A model generated the notes under the pieces. That model had not been told where the DNA came from. It made no database searches and was given only the letters and a program-made list of their open reading frames with translations. A stretch of 64,000 bases of DNA, from NCBI GenBank assembly GCA_020744425.1, contig JAGMUV010000002.1:1718501-1782500 (forward strand), in the 5' to 3' direction. The translations under genes and the position numbers were made by a program. The DNA comes from Dactylonectria macrodidyma (lineage: Eukaryota > Ascomycota > Sordariomycetes > Hypocreales > Nectriaceae). This document shows, in pieces, positions 12,734-24,349 of this stretch; the first letter of the stretch is position 1; each line of letters starts with the position of its first letter.

Positions 12734-14303
12734 CGCCCACTCACCGAAACAGTCGGTAGCTCACGTTCACGTGAGATTCAGCACGCCGCCATACCTCACC
12801 AGCGCGGTCGTCTCGGCGGCCGTGCCGACAGCGTGTTTCCCACGGATCCTCAACCATCCCGAGCGCCTCCCTCCCCGTCCTTCCCGGCCTCCCTAGATGC
12901 GCCGGCCAAGCGTAACCTTACGTCTCCGAAGCCCACTCATCACGGCACCGACAAGTCTCTGGCACATCTAGCCGCTGCCGCCGCGTTGAACCAGCCTCCA
13001 GCCCGACATCCCACTGGCCTTTTTCAAGGGCAATCTACCTTTCCTCTCTCGCCCTTCCGACCCCGTGCAGCTGGCCCGAGTCTGCGTCGTGTCCGTCGAC
13101 TCTCCGCCGCCCGCCTCTGGAACCCTACAAACTCGACACCTCGTCCCCATACTTCTCGCAAGCGACGGCCCTCAACCCCACCTCCCCCGTCTGTTCCACT
13201 CCAACATCCCACTTTCAGCGATTCAGATCACCGGGCCGATCCCGCGAGAACCGGCGCAAGTGACTACCCTCTTCTCACACTCCCCGAGCAACGCCAGACC
13301 CGTCACTCAGTATCAACTCGTGCCAGCTTGCAGGTGGACCGCCAGGGTAGTAGCGATCACCGCGTGAGCCTACCCGGCTCAGTTCGGGCTTCTTACGACG
13401 AAAAGCGATCTCGCATTCCAACCGACTCTGAGGCTGGACCAAGCAAGCAACCACATCAAGAGGGCGAATTCTTTGACGAGATCCCAGCTAAGCTTGATAA
13501 GGGCAAAGGAAAGGCCATCATGACGACACAAGAGCCGCCGAGAGAGTTCTTCTCCCAGGACCTGGAACGTGGGCCCGATGTGATGGATCCACGACTATCA
13601 AATGTATCTGCTGGGGATGGTATCGGGTCCGCTATGTCCTCAACGAACTCTTCCATCATGGGCGAGGAAGTTGAACCGGACGCGGCTGGAGAATGGGGTC
13701 CTCAACATCCTTGCTATCCCCACATGAACCCTCATGTGCCTATCGAGTCTCCCGAGTATGTGAGCACTCGTATCATCAGGATTCGAAGAGATTGGCTCCT
13801 TGAGGGCGACTTGGCTCCCACATTTTCGAACCTCTATCCCGAAATTCTGGACCCCGCCGGATTATCCGAACTCGAGTTTCGCCGAGTCATCGAGAAACTC
13901 AATGCCGAGTTGATTCCCGCCTTCAACCCATTTAGCATGCGAAACATGGTTGATAGCATGCTTGGGCTCATGACAGGCTGGCTATGGGATGATTTCGGGC
14001 TGACGGGCATTAAATCGCGATTGAACAACCTGGAACGGTGGATAGAGAAGTGGAACACGGAGATGGAAAAGACCATTGGGTCTGAAGATGGAGCGATCGC
14101 ACCCAAGCTCGTGTCCCTCCGACGAACAGGGTACATGACGGTAAGGATAACTCCACTTGCACGACTTGAGGATAGACACTAACTATGGCTGCTAGCTGGA
14201 CATTCAAATCCCAGATCCAGAGATTGCTCCCGCCCCGAGCACCTCAGCCGGCGACTCGAGGATAGCTCTGCCTTTGGAGCCAATCCCCAGCCTCACCACA
14301 TGA
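12734..14303 (+). CDS. ERF4: Erf4/Golgin subfamily A member 7 domain protein (Ras palmitoyltransferase subunit), start unresolved
   Basis: The C-terminal third carries the Golgin-7/ERF4 domain: RIIRIRRDWLLEGD, then a YPEIL segment, FRRVIEKLNAELIPAF, and LMTGWLWDDFG. In yeast Erf4/Shr5 binds the DHHC enzyme Erf2 and stabilises it at the ER or Golgi for Ras palmitoylation. The last intron is 14141-14195 (GTAAGG...GCTAG); the final exon 14196-14303 adds 35 residues. The N-terminal half is long, disordered and Ser/Pro/Arg-rich. The frame is open from 12734, just after a TTAG acceptor-like site, but has no ATG until 13520. Either an upstream coding exon exists (the only ATG in the preceding 430 nt is 12303) or translation starts at 13520, which still gives a 242-residue protein with the whole domain. 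The domain call is firm; the 5' end is not. Confidence 0.8.
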
Positions 14304-15026
14304 TATCCCGCGTGGTTGGCCAACCTACTACGCGCTAATACCTTTAATGGCATTCCTGCCTTGATACTTTCCTTTGATGATCAACGAGATGGCTTCTTTA
14401 TGAACGACGCCTCTCTTCATGAGCTACCTTTACCTTATCTGTCATCCGAAGCTCTGCTTTCGAAAACTTCCTTTCATCGTTTGATACCAACACCCATGGC
14501 ATGGCGTTTTCGGTTTTTGTCTTCTCTCATATAAGCGAGGTCCCTCTTGTTGGACGGAAGTTTGTGTGTCTAGATGCGGTTAGAAAGACGCGGCGGCGTT
14601 GGATATGCCGGGAAGAGAATGATATTATTAATTGCACCTCAATATTATGGCTCCTCCCGCCTTTGTCTCCTTAGGTTTGTGGGTTTATCTCGTCATAACT
14701 ATGGTGTGGAGGTGATGTCAAGCTTAGCGTAAAATTTTTCATCACATGATACCCCGCGGCTCGAGTGCGACAGCTTCAATTTTTTTCCCTCTGGTTTTAA
14801 GAACCCGGGTCACGTTCTGAGTCACATCGCTTGCACTTCATTACGCAGTGACAGCCATTGAAACCTCGAATTCAGCCCCAAGAGCCCGAGACACAGTTGT
14901 AAGCTTGACCTGGCACCAGTTCGCTGCAGATCCATTTAGTAGAACATCAAGAGTGACTCAAATCAAGGTCTCATCAATCAGAACAGCATTCAGAACTTAG
15001 AAGAATATTCAGAAAAATCGGCTACA
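14304..15026. other. Intergenic region upstream of ADE1
   Basis: This is the 3' flank of the Erf4-like gene followed by the ADE1 promoter and 5' UTR. No ORF or repeat stands out. The sequence is more AT-rich near 14630-14780. Confidence 0.5.
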
Positions 15027-17030
15027 ATGTCTTCTTCGGCTGTGACCTCTATTGAGCTGACCTCTTTGCCATTGGTCGCAAAGTATGCTCTCTCCGACTC
15101 CTAGACGTCTTGTCGCATGGATGCTAATGTCCAAACGTAGGGGTAAAGTCAGGGAGCTGTACACCATCAGCGACTCTACTCTCCTCATGGCCGTGACCGA
15201 TCGAATTTCGGCGTACGATGTGATTTTGTCAACCGGCATTCCTGACAAGGGTGCCATCCTGTGCCAGATCTCGGGTACGTACTTGGAGTCTTGTTGAATG
15301 TGATGTTGAAAATTGCCCTCCCTTGGAACCATCTCCTTGACCCCGAGCCCTCGTAAACATTTATTAAACACCACGAGAGATATTGACTGTGTATAGCGCA
15401 CTGGTTCTCGGTTCTCAGCCAAAAGGTGCCGGATTTGAAGCACCATGTTTTGAGCCTGGGCCCGCCACCGGCCCCTGAGGTCGTGTCACCCTCCGAGAGA
15501 GCTTCCCTGCGAGGTCGATGCATGCAGATCCGATCCTTGAAGGTGTTCCCTGTCGAGGCCATTGGTATTGCCCCCAGGCCCTTGTTCCAAAAATAGCATT
15601 AACGATGGGAAAATTCTAGTCCGAGGTTATATCACTGGCAGTGCTTGGGCCGAGTAAGAAGCAACTGCCAATGTCTTGTTCTTCCTAACATGAATATACC
15701 CAGGTACAAGAAGTCGGGAACAGTCCATGGAATGCCGCAACCCGCGGGTCTGCAGTGGTCCGAGAAGTTCCCAGGAGGGCCAATTTATACCCGTGAGTTG
15801 AACGTCCAACAGTTCTCGAATGCAAATCCAGGATGAAGTATCTTGCTACCTATCCTTGGCCACCCCAACGACGCCCAGCGACTCTTGCGCGCGATATCAA
15901 AGAGCGATACTGACATTGAGTGACAGCGTCCACCAAAGCGCCCGCAGGTGAATCGGATGAGAACATCTCTCCCGAACAGGCACGAAGTGAGTTAAAATCC
16001 TAGTCAGAGGCGCCTCTCGGGTTACACATCGGGAGTGGACCGCTACACGGTCGATTTTCACGAAACGCGCCTCGTGTACCAGACATTCCAGACCTGCCGT
16101 TGGTGCATGTCAAGATAGTGTCCCACTGTAATGTATACTGATCTATGATGACAGAGATTGTCGGCGAAAAGTATGCGGACAGAATTGAGGTGCGCTCATT
16201 TGGAGTTAAGGATGCTCATCAGATCAATTTCTTAGAGCCAACCTTTCTCCGGAACTCTGGAAACCCCTGCCTGTTTCTTAAGTACTAACTCAAGTTCAAC
16301 AGTCTTTGGCTTTGAAGCTCTATTCGGCGGCGCATGAGTATGCTGTAAGTAGTATTCCCAATGTCATAATAAAAGATGTTGCTAACACGCCATATGTAGC
16401 TGGAACGGGGCATCGTTCTCGCGTAAGTATTTTTATTTGGACCCGAGACATCATTCCGAGTCATTCGTAGAAACACCGTTTGTAGAAACATCACTGACTT
16501 TGTGTTTTAGGGACACTAAGTTCGAGTTTGGTCGGTTTTAGGCTCGATGGGCTTGCGACGTAATTTTCTAATGAAGATTTAGGACTGGATGAGGAAACCG
16601 ATGAGGTTATCCTGGTCGACGAAGTTTTGTAAGCTACACACTTTATCCCACTCCTACACCCATCTTTCTAGAGATGCTAATGTCTTGAGTAAACAGGACG
16701 CCTGACAGCTCTCGCTTCTGGCCCGCGCCAGTTCAGATTGGTCAGGACCAACCGTCGTTCGACAAGCAGTACCTGAGAAACTGGCTCACCGAAACCGGCA
16801 AGAAGGGTAAACAAGGTGTTAGTAATCCCAAAGTCCCTGCTGCGCTTGCTTCATCTTGGGACACAAGCTCTCTGTTTTTGGAAACTCGCTTGTGAAATAC
16901 GGGTTCTAATCTTGTACAGGTCGAGCTGCCCGAGGACATTGTCCTCAAGACACGCGAGCTCTACGGAGATATCTTCCAGCGCTTGACAGGCAAGACGCTC
17001 GAGCAATCTCTCGAAGCTCTCCCGCAATAA
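15027..17030 (+). CDS. ADE1: Phosphoribosylaminoimidazole-succinocarboxamide (SAICAR) synthase
   Basis: This cytosolic enzyme ligates aspartate to CAIR with ATP in de novo purine synthesis. The spliced product is 312 residues, close to yeast Ade1. Recognisable parts: [28 protein letters not shown] (ATP-binding N-terminus), [40 protein letters not shown], and a C-terminal Gln. I read 13 exons: 15027-15082, 15141-15274, 15397-15564, 15620-15653, 15704-15792, 15927-15986, 16155-16189, 16303-16344, 16400-16422, 16511-16530, 16583-16628, 16697-16817, 16920-17030. All reading phases join to a continuous family-like protein. Two exons are only 20 and 23 nt. Introns make up about half the gene, far denser than its neighbours. 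Two donors are weaker (GTCGGT at 16531, GTTAGT at 16818). Confidence 0.95.
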
Positions 17031-17911
17031 GTCGCATGCAGTTTAGAGGACAACCGCTCAAGCTTTGTCATGGTGGTTTCACGAAAAGAGGAGAAGGATT
17101 AGGTCGGAGAAGGAAATAGACCATGTCGCTAAAATTCGAGAAGTTTAATCCGACTGTTCAAGTATCATCAACTTTGCGTTTGAGTTTGATACAGTTCTGT
17201 AGCGGCTCACTACTAACGCGGTTCAGCCAGATCACCCGACTAAATATATGCAGAACTGAATGATTCACATTCCTAAGTAAATTTCTGTTTGAATGGACTT
17301 TAATAAACTTTCCTTATATGATTATGAGATCAATCTTTGTTCTCTTACGTCATGGAGCATAACTCAATCTAGTTGTGCGCCTACCCGGGAGCTGATGAAT
17401 AAACAACTTTAGTATGACGGAGTCGCTTTTTGAAGATGGGCCCTTCGTTGCCTAGAAGGAAGAACAAGCCTGTGCAACTAACATTGGCAAGTGGGTGGCT
17501 TACTGGTCTACAGCGATGGCATACTTGCATAGTTCGCATCCTGAGTCAAAGCACGTACACACGGGCTAACACATGTCATAACCAAGACAGCCAAGAAGAC
17601 AAATTAAGTGCATTTCAGCAGTGTCACTATGAGCTTCATAATCTAATCCTCCTAGATCTACCCAATTGCATGCCAGAAGCCTAGAATTAGGTGCCGACGG
17701 TGTTTGATCGATGTCGGCTAAAGGTACTGCCGACAATCCACCCTGAGAGGATCATTGCTAACGGTAATAGCGCGGCCCCAGCAATTCTTGGCCTTGGAAA
17801 TCCCCGTCGAGCGAATGACGCCTTTCCACAGGTTGTTTTAATACCGACCATGGCCCTTCTCTCTTTCTTTGGTCTTGTTTCTTTTGATTTATCATTGATG
17901 ATGACGCCCTC
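17031..17911. other. Intergenic region between ADE1 and the RCH1-like gene
   Basis: This tandem spacer holds the ADE1 3' flank (AT-rich, 17150-17340) and the promoter of the next gene. I see no further coding signal. Confidence 0.5.
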
Positions 17912-19453
17912 ATGGCCACTGCAAACATGTCCACAACCCAGTCCCCGGAGCGCGAGAAAACATCGCAGAACAGAGCAGCCGTTTGGGCTAAAAAGGCGGC
18001 CAAATTCATCCTCGCCCAGTATCTCGTCATCGGGTTCGCCGTTGCATGCGTCCTGGGATACTGCTTCCCGTGTATGTTTTTTTTTTTTTTTTTAATTTTT
18101 AATTTTTATTATTATTTCTTTCCATCCTAATGGCCCAAGAGAAAGAACCGCTGTGTTGTTTATTACCATTGACTGTACTGATAAACAACTCGCAGCTGTT
18201 GCGCGACATGGCGGCACGATTCGCTCTGAGTACAGCATCTTGTACGGCGCGGTTGCCTTCATCTTCCTCGTCAGCGGGCTGCAGCTATCGCCCGAGAAGC
18301 TGAAGAAGAATGTGACGAATTGGCGGCTGCATGTGATTGTGCAGGGAATCTGTTTTGCTGTTATCCCGGCCATTGTAGTCGGTGAGTCTTCTTTGGTGTC
18401 TGCTTGGAAACCAGTCGAGAAACATCTTGCCGAAGACACACACAACTAACACGGCATCTAGCAATTGTTCATATATGCATCGCGGCCGGGAGCCTCAACT
18501 CTCAAACCCCCTCTCCTCCTATCCTCGTCGGCCTCCTCACCACGGCCTGCCTGCCGACGACCATCGCCTCCAACGTGGTCATGACGCGGGCCTCGGGCGG
18601 CGACGACGCGGCCGCAATCATCTCCGTAGTCGTCGGCAACGTCGCCGGCGCCTTTCTCTCACCGCTACTCATCTACGGCTTCTTTCCCTCCGGCGACGCC
18701 TTCGATGGCTGGCGCCCGGCCGGCCCGAGTACGCTCGGCCACATGTATGCCGACGTCGCCAAACAGCTCGGCCTCAGTGTTGTCTTGCCGCTCGCTGTGG
18801 GACAGGCGGTGCGGTGGCGCTGGGAGGATAAGACGGTCAAAGTCTTGAACAAGTTGAAACTTGCCAAGGTGTCTACTCTATGTCTCGTGCTCCTCGTATG
18901 GACTACCTTCTCAGGGGCCTTTGGCACGGGAGCCCTATTCCAGCTGTCGACGAGCAACGTCCTCTTCAACGTCTTCATGAACGTTGCTCTGTACATCCTC
19001 TTTACTCTCATATGCTTCTACACAGTTCGCCCTCCACAACGCCTCACTCACTGGGTCACCGCCTCACGCCTCGGACGAATGCTCCCCCGCGCTCTCACCC
19101 CTCGCCGCATGTCCAAGGAGCAGACCATCGCCGTGTGCTTCTGCGGCGCTGCCAAAACCACCAGCCTCGGAATCCCGCTCGTGAGTGCCATGTGGGCGCG
19201 CGCAGATGACCTGACGCGCGCATACATCCAGATTCCGGTGCTTCTATACACGATTGAGCAGGTGTTTCTAGCACAGGTGCTGGTGTACATATTTCGGTGG
19301 TATATGCGGCGAGGAGAGCAGAAAAAAGGCGATGACACTGAGGAAGAGTCTGCCCGAACAGAGGTGGTTGAGGCAGATCAAGAAGCGGTCAGTCAGCGAA
19401 ACGACCAAGTTGGTCAGATTGGGAGGGAGAAAATTACGGACAATGTTGAATAA
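17912..19453 (+). CDS. RCH1: RCH1/SLC10A7-type transporter (bile acid:sodium symporter-like)
   Basis: Three exons (17912-18071, 18196-18381, 18462-19453) give 445 residues. After a short hydrophilic N-terminus there are about ten hydrophobic helices. Family landmarks are [52 protein letters not shown], and [15 protein letters not shown]. These fit the SBF-like family that includes yeast Rch1 and human SLC10A7, plasma-membrane proteins that restrain calcium entry. The tail is hydrophilic and acidic. The first intron (18072-18195, donor GTATGT) contains a 17-nt poly-T; the second is 18382-18461 (GTGAGT...CTAG). An alternative start at 17927 would shorten it by five residues. The transported substrate is not evident from sequence. 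Confidence 0.92.
18077..18093. repeat. 17-nt poly-T within intron 1 of the RCH1-like gene
   Basis: The T run starts directly after the GTATGT donor and is followed by TAATTTTTAATTT. It lies at the 5' side of the intron rather than at the usual pyrimidine tract next to the acceptor. Confidence 0.9.
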
Positions 19454-20219
19454 AATATCTCTGCTTGGAAATAGTTAACAAGTTCGTTCATTTCGAATAC
19501 AGCGCTACCAACAACACTAGACCCTGCAATGTTGCAGTCTTGTTATGGTTAAATTCCTACCTAACCTTGACGAGTGATGAATGTAATTGATTGGCTCGTT
19601 GTTTGAGTCGTTCTTATCAGCCGACTCCAGCCTGATGAAGCTTCAAGAGCCAACAGATTCCGTTGGCCATAGGTGGCTAACAGCCAACTCGCGAAAATTC
19701 TCTGAAGAGTGTTCTCGCTGCCATTTTGGCTATGCTCATCAAGATGATTCTTTGCATCATGTCCCTGGCCCTGACATTAGTATATGATGAATCAAGGCTA
19801 CGAAAGTGCCATCACCAACGTCGAGAGGGGGTGTTGAAGAAAAGGCAGATCAAGAATGCCAAGCTGGAGCGTGAGATCAGTTACCGCCAGAGTTTGAGAT
19901 AATGTTCACGAAACAGTGAAAACAAATCTAAATATTGATAGGTAGGTAGAATGCGAGAACCGGAAAGAAATCGTTCATCAACGGTGTCATGCATTCCATC
20001 AAAATCATCTACACTGAAAAGATTGGCACCGACGTGGGCATTCCATCTCTTACTTGCTCGCATAATTCAATAACTAATGCAACTGGTTTCAACTTGGCCG
20101 ATATTGCAATGGCCCTTGCTCGTCCATCCTGATCTTTCACCTTGAACTTGTGTCTTCAAGTGAACGAGCTCATTTAACTTCATCCTTGATCTCCCATGTG
20201 AGCGTCAAGCTCAAGGCAT
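19454..20219. other. Convergent intergenic region
   Basis: Shared 3' flank of the plus-strand transporter and the minus-strand beta-glucosidase. Nothing coding or repetitive is apparent. Confidence 0.5.
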
Positions 20220-21704
20220 TCAATCCTTCTTCACTAGACTCTCAAATAGAGGCGCGAGGTGCTGCGCGCTCTTCTTGGGGTACCGCTTCTGGTCGTTCTC
20301 GTAATCGACAAATGTGACACCGAAGCGGGTTTCATAACCTTCTGCCCACTCGAAATTGTCGAGAAGGGACCAAGCAAAGTATCCATGGACATCAACGCCG
20401 TCATAAGTAGAAGCCTGAGCCATGGCCTTGACGTAGTCGTCGTAGTACTGGAGACGGAAGTCGTCCTTCAGGATCTCATCCCGCGGCATGTCGTTCTCGC
20501 CCTTGATGCTAGTGCCGTTCTCGGTGACATACATCTTAGGGAAGCCGTATCGGCGAGACAGCCAGACGATTAGATCGCGGAAGCCCGTTGCGCAAGGCCT
20601 CAACCATGCGGACTGGGTCTCGGGGCCGATGCAGTCACCACGCTTGTTGTAGAAAGAAAGCTCCAAGTTTCCAAGGAAGTCGTCCTCTGGAGGCTCGGAA
20701 TCGAGGTGGCGGACGTAGTTGGCGGTGTAGTGGTTCATGCCATAAAAGTCGTTCGAGCCCTTGACGAAATCCTTCTCTTCGGAAGTGAATGTCGGCAGGC
20801 GATCACCGAGCTGGGCGCGCATCGAAGCAGGGTATTCACCAAAGTAGATGGGGTCGGCGAACCACGAGATGGCGAACTCAATTTTGCGGGTGGCAGCCTC
20901 AACGTCCTTGGGATCCTTGGGATCCCAAGGGAATGTAGCGTCGCCGTTGAGAACGATGCCAATCTCACCACCGTTCTCAGCCTTGAAGTCATCACGGTAA
21001 GCTTTGACGGCGCGGCCATGGGCGACGAGAAGGTTGTGTCCGACGATCCAGGGCTCGCGGGCCGAGTCGCCGACGGCAGACTTGGACCTATCCGAGGTGT
21101 GGCCGGGAGCATGGGTGCCAGTGCTGTAGCCCAAAATGGAAGAGCACCACGGCTCGTTGAAGGTGATCCAGTTCTTGCAGCCGGGAATGCCCTTGAATAC
21201 TACACGCGCATAGTTCTCATAGTCGAGTGGGAACTCAGTACGGTTGAGAAGGCCGCCATAGCGGGCGTCAAGTTCCTCGGGAGCGTCCCAGTGGAAGAGG
21301 GTGATGAAGGGAGTAATGCCGGCTTCAAGAAGATCATCAACAAACTTGCGGTAGTGGTCTATGCCTGCCTGGTTGATGGGGTCATTTCGGCCACCCTTGG
21401 GGATGATGCGAGTCCAGGAGAGGGAGAAGCGGTAAGCCTTTGCGCCAAGGGACTTGAGCAAAGCAATGTCTTCAGCAGTGCGGTTGTATGAGTCGCAAGC
21501 AGTGACGCCAGAGGTTCCGTCAGCAACCTTTCCAGGAGCATCGCAGAAGGTGTCCCAGATGGATGGGCCGCGGCCGTCCTTATCAATGGCACCCTCAATC
21601 TGATAACTATGGGACGAGTCAATTGAGAGTGTGTTGTTGGGCGACGAATGAACTTACGAGGCAGTGGCAAAGCCCCATTGGAAGTCACTTGGCAAAGCCA
21701 CCAT
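20220..21704 (-). CDS. Intracellular GH1 beta-glucosidase
   Basis: Exons 21704-21658 and 21606-20220 (51-nt intron, GTAAGT...ATAG) encode 477 residues, the usual GH1 length. The protein starts MVALPSDFQWGFATASYQIEG with no signal peptide, so it should be cytosolic. The acid/base glutamate is E167 in TFNEPW and the nucleophile is E378 in VTENG; the C-terminal WSLLDNFEWAEGY glycone-binding motif is intact. Fungal GH1 enzymes of this type hydrolyse cellobiose and other beta-glucosides, and in cellulolytic fungi they also make inducing transglycosylation products. Specificity here is inference. The minus-strand upstream region has a TATATATC element about 160 nt before the start. Confidence 0.96.
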
Positions 21705-23530
21705 GATTGCTGTGTAGGCGATGGAATTGACTTGATGTTGGTGTGTTTGTGAGAGTTCGGTCTCGACGCACTCGCTGTTGTTGACAAAGTGACTAGTAGT
21801 TCGTAGACACGATTTGTTGGTCTAGCACAAGAGCTCGGAATTGTGTGACAGCAGACGGCCGATATATAAGGAGTTTAATGGCACGGGAGCACGGGCAGGG
21901 AGAGAGATGGCGAGGGAGGATGCAAGAGCGAGACGAGGTCCAGTATCCGGAGACGCGGGCCTCAGGGCCATCTTATATAGCTCGAGATTCCAGGGGATTT
22001 AGGCGCAAGCCCTTGCAGCTCCCTCATGCGACCTTCCATTCTCTTGGTTGGCTGGCGTTAGAACAACGAGTGGTTTTTGGGATCGGACCGTTACGACCGG
22101 GGCCGGATCATCTGCCCAAAGTCGCCGGGGGAGAGGGAACAAGGCGAGAAGACAAGGCGAGAAGACAAGGCGAGGGGAGCCAAAGCATGCGGGATGCGGG
22201 ATGCTGGATGCTAGTATGCGGGACGGAGAAATAGTGGTGTTGTGTTGCTGGGTTTGCTGGTGTCAGTGAGAGAGGTGGAGGCGGAGCCTAGAGTGGGGGA
22301 GGGAGGAGCACTTCCCCGCCCCGCACCTTCCCCCCATGGAACATGATTTAATAGCGGCAGCTCCACCCCTTCCGCTTGGTACCTGAGAGGTGTTCAATTG
22401 CTTGCCATGTTCGGTGCCTTGCGCAGGGAAAACAAACATTGAGGGCTACTCCAACTTTTCCGTCCTGAGCATGACTTTTTTCACAGCTATTCTAGCTACT
22501 CCCATAAGGAGAGACAGAGACATAATTGACAATTATCCTTGGTCCAAGCCCAGCCTCGGCTTCTTCGCTCTCCCCGTCTTACTCTTTCAGGCCAAACTCA
22601 AGGTGTACATGTCGCGCTGTCAGCCGATAGAATCCCACAACCAAAAGGACACCATGATTCTTCGGCCCGCCTCTCCGACGCCATGGCACCCGATGTCGCC
22701 AAATCTTCGGTTTATTCTCGCATGCGCCCGTGCATCATTCTGCTAAGGGAAATACGAGTGACTTGGCAGAGGATGTGCGATCCGTCGGCAGATGAGGCTA
22801 GACATGCGAAAAACCCCTTCTTGGCATGTGGTGAGCGCCTCTACTTCTCAACACTGGGATCTTCCTTGAAGCGCTTTTCTTGAGTTAATATTGTTGATGA
22901 TACCCCCCACCTCGAAAATTGTCAGCTTTCACAGAAGTCTTCGTATGTTGGCTCCACTTGGTTGAAGATGCCACCATGGGAGACGGCCCGGCTCGCAATG
23001 GCATGGTGCTTATGAATACTATCACTGTAGGTTGGGCCCGGAACGCTATCCCTAGGTCACAAACCTTCCAACTTATTACTAAACCACGCAATCTGGCCAC
23101 AATGTGGTGTTTCAGCGATCTTCTCTCGATTGTCAGATGCATATGGTATTTTTTGGTCTGTCTTTTTGTCTTGCTTTCCGTCGTTCCGGCCTATACTCGC
23201 TCTCAACACCAGCCAGGTGTCCTCAACCCACCTGCTCCCGGCATCCCCGTCTCAAGATTGAGAAATGGACGTAGAGGAGGGAGAAATTATGACACTTTAG
23301 TTCCAGATTCACACAGAAGTAGTCCTTTACCCGAGTCCGAACCTTCCCATTAGCGCAAACAGCAATACCACCGAGCCCTCGTCCTCCAACGCCTTCGCCC
23401 GTGCCGGCCGATGAACTCTCCGGCGGCGGCGGCGGCGGCTTGTCTCGATACCAACTCCGGCGTCCTGTAAATTATCCCTCGCCGTCATCTGGACTACGCA
23501 TATGCAAATGGCTGGCCATTTACTGTCTCA
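21705..23530. other. Intergenic region upstream of the GH1 gene
   Basis: This contains the GH1 promoter (TATA-like elements at 21862-21868 and near 21972) and then the 3' flank of the GFA-like gene. A 13-bp tandem repeat lies at 22141. ORFs in 22.4-23.4 kb look like chance frames and I could not match them to a family. Confidence 0.5.
22141..22175. repeat. 13-bp tandem repeat, about 2.7 copies
   Basis: The unit AAGGCGAGAAGAC is present twice perfectly and a third time partially, in purine-rich DNA about 440 bp upstream of the GH1 start. It is followed by imperfect GGATGC repeats. Confidence 0.9.
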
Positions 23531-24349
23531 TCACATGTCGATTTCTGCATCGTCTCTATCCTGCAGCTTTCGTTTCGCGTGAACGATAGGCTCCAAGTTC
23601 GCACCTTCGGCTTCGGCGCTGGGGGTCCCGTCTCCGGAGTACTCGACAACCTCCCATTCTACCTTGACTCTCCCATATTGTGACTGCTGAACGCCATGGC
23701 TACGCCGCAAGCGTCCCAGTTTCGTTCCCTCAACCATGCCATCAAACCACGGTACTCCGAAGGACTGTCGCAGGGCCGCGCTTCTTTCAGCTGCGTCTCC
23801 ACTTGGGGAGGGGCTCTGTTCGTCCTTTCCATTATCGTTTCCATCCTCGGGAATCAAGCCCATGTCCTCGAGGTCCCGCAAGTCCTCCCGGAGTAAGCTA
23901 CCCAGGGTGAGGTTGATATATTCGGCTTCGCTGGGCGGATGCTCCGACCAGTACGACAGTGGGGTCCCGCAGTAGCCACAGAAGCATCTCTTCGAATGCT
24001 GTTGGCTCGAATGAGTGTAGGAGCGGCGGATAAGGGTGTGCGTTTCGTCGGGGAACAAGGCGTGCGTGGTGCTTTGATACCACGACAGCGGCACTCGGAT
24101 GTAGGCAGCTAGCGGGCTTCCAAGGGGGATCTCTGATCGACAGCCAGATTCGTCAGCGGCTTGTTACTGGAAGGGCAATTGAAGAGTCTCTTTAGACTGC
24201 CATCCCCAGATGATGAGGGAGGACTTACGGTGGACGGAGTCGGTATTAAAAAGGACCTGGGCTTCATTGCGCCTATCGTGAGGGATGCCGATGATGTAGC
24301 GATTGCGGCCGCATTGGCAGCCGCCCCGCAGAGGTCTCAGCGACGTCAT
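23531..24349 (-). CDS. GFA/CENP-V domain protein (Mss4-like fold, zinc-binding)
   Basis: Exons 24349-24229 and 24132-23531 (96-nt intron, GTAAGT...ATCAG) encode 240 residues. The N-terminus MTSLRPLRGGCQCGRNRYII and the downstream KRCFCGYCGTPLSYW supply the CxC and CxxC cysteine pairs typical of the glutathione-dependent formaldehyde-activating (GFA)/CENP-V family, which binds structural zinc. The second half is hydrophilic with an acidic/Ser-rich insert (EDGNDNGKDEQSPSPSGD) and no second conserved cluster. The family name rests on bacterial Gfa; for most fungal members no substrate is known, so an enzymatic role is not claimed. Confidence 0.85.

Noticed and set aside
12303..12896. 197-codon plus-strand frame starting with ATG as a separate gene
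   Set aside because: Ser/Pro-rich without domain similarity and overlapping the Erf4 frame; more likely leader or first exon of that gene.
20706..21491. 261-codon plus-strand frame
   Set aside because: It is the antisense shadow of the GH1 beta-glucosidase exon, whose catalytic motifs are intact on the other strand.
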